From positions 1 through 5,932 of the forward strand of contig JAMOSR010000089.1 in NCBI GenBank assembly GCA_027062985.1: a stretch of 5,932 nt of DNA, read 5' to 3'. Shown in pieces: positions 1 through 5,632 of the stretch. The DNA is from Nautiliaceae bacterium. GTDB taxonomy: Bacteria > Campylobacterota > Campylobacteria > Campylobacterales > Nautiliaceae. Each line of letters begins with the position of its first letter. The stretch's first letter is position 1. The translations under genes were made by a program, and so were the position numbers. A model generated the notes under the pieces. The model saw only the letters and a list, made by a program, of their open reading frames with translations, did not search any database and was not told the DNA's origin.

Positions 1-166
1 CTTTTTCTATTTCAAGACATGGAACTGCAACTCCTGGACTGTATGCAATTGAAAGGTCTCTGCTGTCTCTTACAGGTTTGGTAACTTCAATTGCGATTTT
101 ACCAGGGACCGGTTTTGCATGATATTCAAGTGCTTCTTCTTTTGTAAATGTTGGTTTATTTGCCAT
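1..166 (-). CDS. maeB: NADP-type malic enzyme MaeB, N-terminal fragment (cut by window edge)
   Basis: The reverse strand opens with ATG at 166-164 and reads 55 codons without a stop to the window edge, beginning MANKPTFTKEEALEYHAKPV. Residues 15-51 match the well-known N-terminus of bacterial malic enzymes of the MaeB class: a YH..P.PGK stretch, then TKP, RDL and the AYSPGVAVPCLEI block (residues 41-53), whose Tyr lies in the conserved active-site segment. These enzymes oxidatively decarboxylate malate to pyruvate with NAD(P)+ in the cytoplasm, linking the TCA cycle to pyruvate and NAD(P)H supply. A good Shine-Dalgarno, AAAAGGAG (complement of 172-179), sits 5 bases before the ATG. The gene is divergent from the tatD operon and has its own likely promoter. 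Only the start is visible, so the C-terminal architecture (with or without a phosphotransacetylase-like domain) cannot be judged. Confidence 0.9.
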   Translation of the reverse strand, partial: MANKPTFTKEEALEYHAKPVPGKIAIEVTKPVRDSRDLSIAYSPGVAVPCLEIEK

Positions 167-180
167 TACAGCTCCTTTTT

Positions 181-211
181 TTGTACAATTATAATTAAAA
201 GTTACTATAGT
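181..211 (+). promoter_or_regulatory. Tentative promoter of the tatD operon
   Basis: The tatD operon must be transcribed from the 100-bp spacer or from further upstream inside maeB. The best plus-strand -10 candidate is TATAGT at 206-211 (five of six consensus bases), with only a weak -35 candidate TTGTAC at 181-186 and a long 19-base gap. A second possible -10 is TATTCT at 225-230. Campylobacterota promoters often lack a clear -35, so a weak one does not exclude this site. The exact hexamer is uncertain. It overlaps the maeB promoter, so the two transcripts may compete. Confidence 0.3.
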
Positions 212-217
212 TTACAA
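188..217 (-). promoter_or_regulatory. Probable sigma-70 promoter of maeB
   Basis: On the minus strand, TTGTAA (complement of 212-217) lies 18 bases upstream of a perfect TATAAT (complement of 188-193). Transcription would start near 181, giving a short leader that contains the AAAAGGAG ribosome-binding site at 179-172. The perfect -10 hexamer and its position make this convincing, although the surrounding sequence is so AT-rich that chance matches are common. Confidence 0.6.
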
Positions 218-266
218 ATTAAATTATTCTAAATAAAAAAAGTGTTACCAAAAGTAAAGGATAAAG

Positions 267-1016
267 ATGATAATAGATACGCATACTCATCTTGATAATA
301 AAAAGTTTTTAAATGATGTAGATGAAGTTATAAAAAGAGCAAAAGATACAGGTGTTAAAAAATTTATCATTCCGGCTGCCGACCCGAAAGATTTGCCAAG
401 GGCTATAGACCTTGCTCAAAAATATGAGGATATATATTTTGCAGTCGGATTTCACCCTGTTGATATAGATAAATATGATGAGAAACTAATAACATCTTTT
501 ATAACCCATCCAAAATGTGTGGCAGTTGGAGAAATAGGACTTGATTATCACTGGGTAAAAGAACCTGAAAAAAGACGACAACAAATAGAACTTTTTCATA
601 GACAAATAGAACTTGCTAAAGAGTACAAGAAACCTATTATAGTGCACATAAGAGAAGCTACTGAAGATAGTGTAAAGGTAATTGAAAAGTATCCTGATAT
701 AAAAGGAGTGTTTCACTGTTATAATGCTGCCGAGCAGCTGTTAAAATTTACCGACAGGTTTTATTACGGAATAGGGGGAGTAATTACATTTAAAAACGCT
801 AAAAAACTTATTAACGTTTTTCCTAAAATACCAAGAGACAGGGTAGTAATAGAAACGGACGCTCCATATCTAACCCCTCATCCTTACAGGGGTAAAAGGA
901 ACGAACCTGCATATACAGTATATGTAAGAGATAAAATAGCCGAACTTTGGGGCGTTGCTCCAAAAGAGGTGGAAGATGTTACTACGCAAAACGCAAAAAG
1001 GCTGTTTTGTATATGA
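267..1016 (+). CDS. tatD: TatD family metal-dependent deoxyribonuclease
   Basis: This 249-residue protein is full length for the TatD family of cytoplasmic metal-dependent hydrolases, TIM-barrel enzymes with DNase activity linked to DNA repair and quality control. The metal-site motifs appear in order: HTHLD (His6 and His8), GFHP (60s), GEIGLDYH (88-95, with Glu89 bridging the metals), VHIRE with His127, FHCY with His150, and ETDAPYLTP with Asp198. The C-terminal PYRGKRNEP segment is also typical. The ATG at 267 follows AAAGGA (256-261) by 5 bases and starts directly with MIIDTHTHLD, as expected for the family. It is the first gene of the plus-strand operon, and its TGA overlaps the ATG of the next gene (ATGA at 1013-1016). 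The natural substrate is not deducible from sequence. Confidence 0.95.
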   Translation: MIIDTHTHLDNKKFLNDVDEVIKRAKDTGVKKFIIPAADPKDLPRAIDLAQKYEDIYFAVGFHPVDIDKYDEKLITSFITHPKCVAVGEIGLDYHWVKEPEKRRQQIELFHRQIELAKEYKKPIIVHIREATEDSVKVIEKYPDIKGVFHCYNAAEQLLKFTDRFYYGIGGVITFKNAKKLINVFPKIPRDRVVIETDAPYLTPHPYRGKRNEPAYTVYVRDKIAELWGVAPKEVEDVTTQNAKRLFCI

Positions 1017-2341
1017 AAAGAATTGTTTTACTCTTTTTTACCGTTTTTCTGTATGCCGATGTTGTTAGTAATAAGAGTCTTGATGTTATAAGAAGTCTTA
1101 ATATTGAAGATAATTTTTTATTAAATCCTTATCTGCAGAAAAAATATACGGAATTTTCTAAAAGAAAAAAATATTTTTATCTTAATATTCTCGAAAATTC
1201 TGTGGAGATTTTGCCTGTTATAAAGCAGGAAATTTTAAAAAGCTCCATTCCAAAAGAACTTATATCGGTTGCTATGGCGGAGAGTTATTTTACTTTAAAC
1301 GCAAAGTCCAATAAAAAGGCTATAGGACTTTGGCAATTTATGCCTTTAACCGCAAAAAGATACGGTCTTAAAATAGATGAATATGTAGACGAAAGAAAAG
1401 ACCCTATAAAATCCACAAAAGCCGCTATAAAATATCTGAAATATCTGCATAATTTTTTTGGTAAATGGTATTTGGCTGTTATGGCTTATAATGCCGGGGA
1501 AGCAAGGGTGGTTGAGGGTGTTGTCAGGGCTAAAGTTGATAAACTTTGCGAAAGGCTTGGAAAAAAATGTAAAAAAGACCCTGTGATAAAAAAATACAGG
1601 AAAATAATAAAAAATTATCAACATTACGGAAGCCGTAAATTTCTGCCTCTTTATAGGCTTTATAAAGAACTTTCGGATGTAAAAGTTTCTTTAGAGGATT
1701 TGCTGATTTTTCAAAAAGGTTTAAGCAGACAGTATTTTCCTAAAGAAACACGAAAATATATTATAAAAGTAATTGCTTTGAGTATGCTTTTAAACAGTGA
1801 TTTTATAGAATATGCAAATGCATATCTTTTAAACAGCGGGACGACGCCTTTTTATATGCCTGTTAAAGTTCCAGGAGGTACCTATCTTTATTATGTTTCT
1901 AAATTTTTAAATCTTGATTATAAAAATTTCAGGGCTCATAATATGCATATAAAAAACAGTTTTACTCCGCCGTATGAGTATTATGTTTATATTCCTTATG
2001 AAAAAGTAGCTTTTTTTAAAAGTAATTTTCATCCTAAAAGCTTTTTTTATGTTTATACCGTTAAAAAAGGGGATACCCTTTTAAAAATAGCTAAAAAGTT
2101 TGGGGTAAAAGTCAAAATTATAAAAGATTTTAATAATCTCGGCAGATATTTAAGGATTTCTCAAAAAATTATTATTCCTTTAAATAAGCGGTTTATATCA
2201 TATAAAGTAAAAAAAGGAGATTCTCTTTCAAAAATTGCCAAAGAGTTTGGGATTTCCTATAAAGATATTTTAAAAGCTAATGAATTGAAATCGACTGTAA
2301 TAAGAGTTGGGCAAGTTTTAAAAATACCTCAAAAGTTATAA
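1013..2341 (+). CDS. mltD: MltD-like membrane-bound lytic murein transglycosylase (GH23 plus two LysM)
   Basis: A 442-residue exported enzyme predicted to cleave peptidoglycan between MurNAc and GlcNAc, forming 1,6-anhydroMurNAc. Residues 1-15 look like a signal peptide (MKR, a hydrophobic core, then LYA before Asp16). There is no lipobox Cys, unlike the E. coli lipoprotein. The SLT/GH23 domain spans about 75-255, with catalytic Glu90 in AMAESYF, then GLWQFMP (105-111) and MAYNAGEARV (157-166), closing with PKETRKYIIKVIAL. Two LysM glycan-binding repeats follow at about 346-389 and 396-438, each beginning Y.VKKGD(T/S)L. Residues 281-340 match the linker usual in MltD proteins. A Lys-rich insertion with Cys179 and Cys186 lies inside the catalytic region. 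I chose the ATG at 1013, overlapping the tatD stop, over an in-frame TTG at 947. The latter would add 22 residues encoded within tatD and bury the signal peptide. The ribosome site (AAAAAGG, 995-1001) is rather distant. Confidence 0.92.
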   Translation: MKRIVLLFFTVFLYADVVSNKSLDVIRSLNIEDNFLLNPYLQKKYTEFSKRKKYFYLNILENSVEILPVIKQEILKSSIPKELISVAMAESYFTLNAKSNKKAIGLWQFMPLTAKRYGLKIDEYVDERKDPIKSTKAAIKYLKYLHNFFGKWYLAVMAYNAGEARVVEGVVRAKVDKLCERLGKKCKKDPVIKKYRKIIKNYQHYGSRKFLPLYRLYKELSDVKVSLEDLLIFQKGLSRQYFPKETRKYIIKVIALSMLLNSDFIEYANAYLLNSGTTPFYMPVKVPGGTYLYYVSKFLNLDYKNFRAHNMHIKNSFTPPYEYYVYIPYEKVAFFKSNFHPKSFFYVYTVKKGDTLLKIAKKFGVKVKIIKDFNNLGRYLRISQKIIIPLNKRFISYKVKKGDSLSKIAKEFGISYKDILKANELKSTVIRVGQVLKIPQKL

Positions 2342-2345
2342 AGGA
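2340..2345 (+). promoter_or_regulatory. Ribosome-binding site that decides the rlpA start
   Basis: AAAGGA at 2340-2345 straddles the mltD stop codon (2339-2341). It runs into the upstream in-frame ATG at 2345, so it cannot serve that codon, but it sits 5 bases before the ATG at 2351. Confidence 0.7.
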
Positions 2346-2350
2346 TGAAT

Positions 2351-3031
2351 ATGAAAAAATGGATTTTTTTTATTGCTTTTTTAGTTTTTACCGGTTGTAC
2401 CCAGAGGGAATACACAACGGAAGTTTTAAGTGCGCCTAATATTTCCACTCCTACCAAAAAGCCTTATATGGTTAACGGAAATGTATATCATCCTATGGAT
2501 TCTGTAGAAGTTGGCTGGACCCAGCAGGGGCTTGCTAGTTGGTACGGTCCTAATTTTCATGGAAAGTACACAAGTAACGGAGAACTTTACAATATGTATG
2601 ATTTTACGGCTGCTCATAAGACTCTTCCTATGAATAGTATTGTAAAGGTTACGAATTTAAATAACGGTAAAAGCGTAACGGTTAGAATAAATGACAGGGG
2701 ACCCTTTGTTAAGGGAAGAATTATAGATTTAAGTTATGCAGCAGGGAAGCAAATAGGACTTGACGTAACGGGTACGGCCCCTGTGAGGCTGGAAGTAATA
2801 GGGTTTAAAGGCAGAAACCATGTAAACGGTTATATGGTGCAGGTTGGGGCTTTCAGCAAAAAAAGAGGAGCTCAAATTACAGCTGATAATTACCAAAAAT
2901 TAGGATATAATACGAAAATAGTATATATAAACGGTTTTTATAAAGTGTTTATTACCGGGTTTAAAACGTATGATGAAGCTAAAAATTTTATGCTTTCAAG
3001 AGGTATAAGAGGATTTGTAGTGGGAGAGTGA
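2351..3031 (+). CDS. rlpA: RlpA lipoprotein, septal lytic transglycosylase (DPBB plus SPOR)
   Basis: A 226-residue outer-membrane-type lipoprotein. The start MKKWIFFIAFLVFTGCTQ has a positively charged end, a hydrophobic stretch and a lipobox-like FTGC, putting the lipidated Cys at 16. The double-psi beta-barrel domain (about 58-150) begins GLASWYGPNFHGKYTSNGE and includes TAAHKTLP (His89) and RINDRGPF (Asp115). These are the two residues expected for catalysis from work on Pseudomonas RlpA, which cleaves glycan strands stripped of stem peptides. Residues 160-226 form a SPOR domain (YMVQVGAFSKK, then FYKVFITGF), which in this family binds denuded peptidoglycan at division sites. The start at 2351 is preferred over the ATG two codons earlier because of the ribosome site at 2340-2345. 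It follows mltD closely, pairing two glycan-cleaving enzymes in one transcript. Whether this particular protein is enzymatically active is inferred. Confidence 0.93.
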   Translation: MKKWIFFIAFLVFTGCTQREYTTEVLSAPNISTPTKKPYMVNGNVYHPMDSVEVGWTQQGLASWYGPNFHGKYTSNGELYNMYDFTAAHKTLPMNSIVKVTNLNNGKSVTVRINDRGPFVKGRIIDLSYAAGKQIGLDVTGTAPVRLEVIGFKGRNHVNGYMVQVGAFSKKRGAQITADNYQKLGYNTKIVYINGFYKVFITGFKTYDEAKNFMLSRGIRGFVVGE

Positions 3032-3032
3032 A

Positions 3033-3602
3033 ATGACCAAGATAAAAAGAGAGACAAAAGAAACAAGAATAGAAATAAGTGTTAATATAAACGGAAGCGG
3101 AAATGCAAATATTTCCACAGGAGTTGGTTTTTTTGACCATATGCTTGAAACACTTGCAAAACACGGCGGAATAGATATGGATATTTTTTGCGATGGTGAT
3201 ATAGACGTTGATTATCATCATACCGTGGAAGATGTTGGAATAGTACTTGGAGAGGCTTTATATAAAGAAGTTTTTCCAGTTAAAAATATAGAAAGATTTG
3301 CAAATGCGGTTGCCGTTTTGGATGAGGCGGCTGTTGAGGTTGATTTGGATATAGGGGGAAGGCCATATTTAGTTTATGAAATGCCGCGTATTGGGGCTAT
3401 AAGGGATTTTGATTTGGAACTTATTGAAGAGTTCTTTAAATCTTTGGTATTTAATTTTAAAATAGCGGTCCATATAATTTACAAAAGAGGAACAAATAAA
3501 CACCATATAGCAGAAAGCGCTTTTAAATCGTTTGCCGTGGCTCTTAGAAGGGCCTTGAGTTTTAGAGAAAGCGGAATTCCTTCTACGAAAGGGATATTGT
3601 GA
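3033..3602 (+). CDS. hisB: Imidazoleglycerol-phosphate dehydratase (monofunctional HisB)
   Basis: At 189 residues this is the stand-alone dehydratase, not the HisB fusion with histidinol-phosphatase. It converts imidazole glycerol phosphate to imidazole acetol phosphate, a late step of histidine synthesis in the cytoplasm. The Mn-binding motifs of the family are all present: GVGFFDHML (30-38), DYHHTVEDVG (60-69), LDEAAVEVDLDIGGRPYL (96-113) and NKHHIAESAFKSFA (155-168). The protein ends IPSTKGIL, the usual C-terminus. The ATG is one base after the rlpA stop, with GGGAGAG (3022-3028) as ribosome site, and the gene's own stop overlaps the kdsC start. No other histidine gene is in the window, so its placement among envelope genes is by position rather than pathway. 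Confidence 0.97.
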   Translation: MTKIKRETKETRIEISVNINGSGNANISTGVGFFDHMLETLAKHGGIDMDIFCDGDIDVDYHHTVEDVGIVLGEALYKEVFPVKNIERFANAVAVLDEAAVEVDLDIGGRPYLVYEMPRIGAIRDFDLELIEEFFKSLVFNFKIAVHIIYKRGTNKHHIAESAFKSFAVALRRALSFRESGIPSTKGIL

Positions 3603-4090
3603 TAGAGCTTATTGTAATAGACGTTGACGGGACTATGACTGACGGTAAGATTTATTACGGAAACAACGGAGAGGAGCTGAAAGCTTTTAATATAAAAGAT
3701 GGTCTTATGATAAAGTCTTGGAATGAACTTGGAAAAAAAAGTGCCGTAATTACCGGTAGAATTTCAAATATTGTTGATAGAAGAGCAAAAGAATTAAAAA
3801 TTGAATTTGTAAGACAGGGGATAAGAAATAAAGCTGAGGAATTAAAAAAAATAGTTAATGAAATTGGAATTTCTTTAAATGAGGTTGCGGTAATAGGTGA
3901 CGATATGAATGATTTGTCTATGATGAGACTTGTAAAAAAAACGTTTGCTCCTGTGGATGCAAATCCTTATATATATGATTTTGTCGAAAATCCTCTTACA
4001 AAAAGAGGAGGAGAGGGGGCTGTTGCGGAAATGATAGAAATTTTATTAAAAGAAGAAAATTTATATAATAAGTTTTTATCTTTATGGTAA
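3599..4090 (+). CDS. kdsC: Kdo-8-phosphate phosphatase, KdsC family (HAD superfamily)
   Basis: A 163-residue capless HAD phosphatase, the usual size for KdsC, which removes phosphate from 3-deoxy-D-manno-octulosonate 8-phosphate to give Kdo for the LPS inner core. Motif I is IVIDVDGTMTDG (6-16), with nucleophile Asp8 and acid/base Asp10. Motif II is VITGR (50-54), the motif III Lys is probably Lys78 (NKAEELKK), and motif IV is GDDMNDL (100-106). The C-terminal TKRGGEGAV segment (134-142) matches the tail that reaches a neighbouring active site in KdsC tetramers. The start is GTG at 3599, overlapping the hisB stop by GTGA, with AAAGGGA (3588-3594) in front. The adjacent lptC and lptA genes support an LPS role. 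A related sugar phosphatase of the same subfamily cannot be fully excluded. Confidence 0.92.
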   Translation: MIELIVIDVDGTMTDGKIYYGNNGEELKAFNIKDGLMIKSWNELGKKSAVITGRISNIVDRRAKELKIEFVRQGIRNKAEELKKIVNEIGISLNEVAVIGDDMNDLSMMRLVKKTFAPVDANPYIYDFVENPLTKRGGEGAVAEMIEILLKEENLYNKFLSLW

Positions 4091-4590
4091 GAGCCGTCTT
4101 TTTTCTGATATTTTTGCTTTTTATTATTTTATTTCCTGTATGGGAATATAAAAACGGTGGTTTTTATGAAACTGCTAACAGTGTAAAACCTGTAAATGTC
4201 CCTTCTTTGGAAATAAAAAAAGCAAAATATTTCGTATATGAGGGAAATTTGACAAAAAAAGGTAAATTTTCAAATCTGTATAGGAAGGATGGTGTTTACG
4301 TGGCTTATGATTTTTATTTGCTTAATTTGTTAAATGATTCGCAAATAGAAGCCAAAAAAGTGAGATTTTTGGGTTCTGAAGTTGAAGGATTTAGTGTAAA
4401 TTATTTTGCAAAAGAGTATAATTTGACTACCGAAAAAGCAGTTTATTTCAGAGATAAAAAATATTTGAAAGGTGATAGATTTTATATTAAATCATCATCT
4501 TTTAGAGGAAAAGGTCAATCTTTTTGTGTTGACGAAAACAAGAACATAAAAGCTAAAAATATTATTTATTATTTAAGGGTAGAATCATGA
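4084..4590 (+). CDS. lptC: LptC-like LPS export protein
   Basis: A 168-residue protein with one N-terminal membrane helix (about 4-20, very Phe/Leu/Ile-rich) and a periplasmic remainder rich in alternating hydrophobic and charged residues, as expected for the beta-jellyroll of LptC. LptC anchors to the inner membrane, takes LPS from the LptB2FG transporter and hands it to LptA. The segment VPSLEIKKAKYFVYEG (39-54) resembles the start of LptC domains, and the repeated ekAvYf / KGDRFYI / IKAKNIIYY strands (118-163) fit the fold. LptC is poorly conserved, so much of the call rests on order: between kdsC and an LptA-like gene. The ATG overlaps the end of kdsC by 7 bases and has no clear ribosome site, suggesting coupled translation. 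The next gene overlaps its stop as ATGA. Confidence 0.8.
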   Translation: MVRAVFFLIFLLFIILFPVWEYKNGGFYETANSVKPVNVPSLEIKKAKYFVYEGNLTKKGKFSNLYRKDGVYVAYDFYLLNLLNDSQIEAKKVRFLGSEVEGFSVNYFAKEYNLTTEKAVYFRDKKYLKGDRFYIKSSSFRGKGQSFCVDENKNIKAKNIIYYLRVES

Positions 4591-5036
4591 AAAAATTTTT
4601 AATATTGTTAATAGCTGTGTTTGTTAATGCCACAGAGCTTGAAATATCAAGCGATAGTTTCAAATTTGATTCTCAAAAGCTGATAAGTATCTTTAAAGGT
4701 CATGTAAAAGCCGTTAAGGAAAAGGATGAAATTTTAAGTAAAGAAATGATAGTATATTTTGATAAAAAGAAAAAACCAATAAAATTTGAAGCGATTGGAG
4801 ATGTTAAGTTTAGGTTTATACTTGACAAAAATTCTACTTATAAAGGAAAATGCGATAAACTTGTTTATTGGATAAAAAAAGGGGATATTCTTCTTAAAGG
4901 GAATGCTTTTGTGCAAAAATTGGATACAAATGAAAGTATAAGAGGGGATAGAATATTACTGAATAAATTTACTAAAAATATTAAAGTTGAAGGTGGTAAG
5001 AAGCCTATAAATATCATAATAAAGGTTGAAGAATGA
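4587..5036 (+). CDS. lptA: LptA-like periplasmic LPS transport protein (OstA N-terminal domain)
   Basis: A 149-residue secreted protein. Residues 1-15 (MKKFLILLIAVFVNA) form a signal peptide with a plausible cut before Thr16. The mature part has the OstA/LptA pattern: LEISSDSFKFDSQK (18-31), a FKGHVKAV strand (36-43), the SKEMIVYFDK strand (51-60), then FEAIGDVKF (67-75) and a late GDILLKGNAFVQ and IRGDRILLN series (99-126). LptA subunits stack into the bridge that carries LPS across the periplasm between LptC and LptD. The start overlaps the lptC stop (ATGA), with AAGGG (4575-4579) 7 bases before it. The preceding LptC-like and KdsC genes support the role. Sequence conservation in this family is low, so the assignment uses both pattern and context. 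Confidence 0.87.
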   Translation: MKKFLILLIAVFVNATELEISSDSFKFDSQKLISIFKGHVKAVKEKDEILSKEMIVYFDKKKKPIKFEAIGDVKFRFILDKNSTYKGKCDKLVYWIKKGDILLKGNAFVQKLDTNESIRGDRILLNKFTKNIKVEGGKKPINIIIKVEE

Positions 5037-5632
5037 AAGTAAAGTTTATAAAATCGGCTCCTACCATAAACGAGGCGATAGAGCCTAATTTTACGGAAGT
5101 GGCGCTTCTTGGTAGAAGTAATGTTGGTAAAAGCAGTTTTTTAAATTCTTTTACTAATCAAAAAATAGCAAAGGTTTCTCAAACTCCCGGAAAAACTAAA
5201 CTTATTAATTTTTTTGAGGTTGAGGATGAGGGGAAAAAGTATGTTTTAGTCGATTTGCCCGGGTTTGGATACGCTAAAGTTTCAAAAAGTATGTTAAAAG
5301 ACTGGGGTAAAAACCTTGATGAATTTTTAAAAAACAGATATAACATAAAACTTTTTATACATCTTCGCGATGCAAGGCATCCGGATTTGGATATTGACAA
5401 TAATGTTGATGAATATTTAAAATCGTTTATGAGAAAAGACCAGCAGCTTTTAACTGTTTTTACTAAAATAGACAAACTAAAACAAAGCGAACTTTCTAAA
5501 TTAAAACAGAAATATCCAGATGCCCTTTTTGTTTCAAATCTTAAAAAAAGAGGAATAGAACAGGTAAGAAAAAAAATAAATGAAATTTTGTGGGGTGAAT
5601 ATGAATCTGAAGATAAAAAAACCGACTCTTAA
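5033..5632 (+). CDS. engB: Ribosome biogenesis GTPase EngB (YsxC/YihA)
   Basis: A 199-residue TRAFAC-class GTPase of the EngB family, needed in many bacteria for late assembly of the 50S subunit in the cytoplasm. The G motifs appear in order: P-loop GRSNVGKS (27-34), the G2 region with QTPGKTKLINFF (50-61), DLPGFGYAKV (74-83) for G3, TKIDKL (144-149) for G4 and SNLKKRG (168-174) for G5. DARHPDLD (113-120) is also characteristic. The start ATG overlaps the lptA stop (ATGA), with AAAGG (5021-5025) upstream. The last 11 residues (EYESEDKKTDS) form a charged tail translated from DNA that also encodes the start of the next gene in another frame. Confidence 0.96.
   Translation: MKVKFIKSAPTINEAIEPNFTEVALLGRSNVGKSSFLNSFTNQKIAKVSQTPGKTKLINFFEVEDEGKKYVLVDLPGFGYAKVSKSMLKDWGKNLDEFLKNRYNIKLFIHLRDARHPDLDIDNNVDEYLKSFMRKDQQLLTVFTKIDKLKQSELSKLKQKYPDALFVSNLKKRGIEQVRKKINEILWGEYESEDKKTDS

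Noticed and set aside
167..266. A small gene, riboswitch or RNA gene in the divergent spacer
   Set aside because: The stretch is only 100 bases, very AT-rich, and has no stable stem, no good short reading frame and no recognisable riboswitch core.
486..716. Minus-strand open frame inside tatD, and similar ones inside mltD, rlpA, hisB, lptA and engB
   Set aside because: Each lies opposite a clearly conserved gene, has Phe/Tyr/Ser-rich composition expected from the complement of Lys-rich coding DNA, and shows no recognisable family.
1624..1638. Short hairpin TTACGG-AAG-CCGTAA in mltD
   Set aside because: Only 6 bp, within coding sequence, with no U tract or other regulatory context.
1871..2010. 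A possible third LysM repeat before the two clear ones in MltD
   Set aside because: The segment lacks the VKKGDTL-type opening and fits the linker normally found between the catalytic domain and LysM repeats in MltD.
2065..2082. Hairpin AAAAGGG-GATA-CCCTTTT in mltD as a terminator
   Set aside because: It encodes the conserved LysM residues KKGDTL in the middle of the gene, and no U run follows the stem.
3733..3740. A8 run in kdsC (and T8 at 2364-2371 in rlpA) as possible phase-variation tracts
   Set aside because: Runs of 7-8 are frequent in this AT-rich DNA, both frames are intact, and these are housekeeping genes not expected to phase vary.
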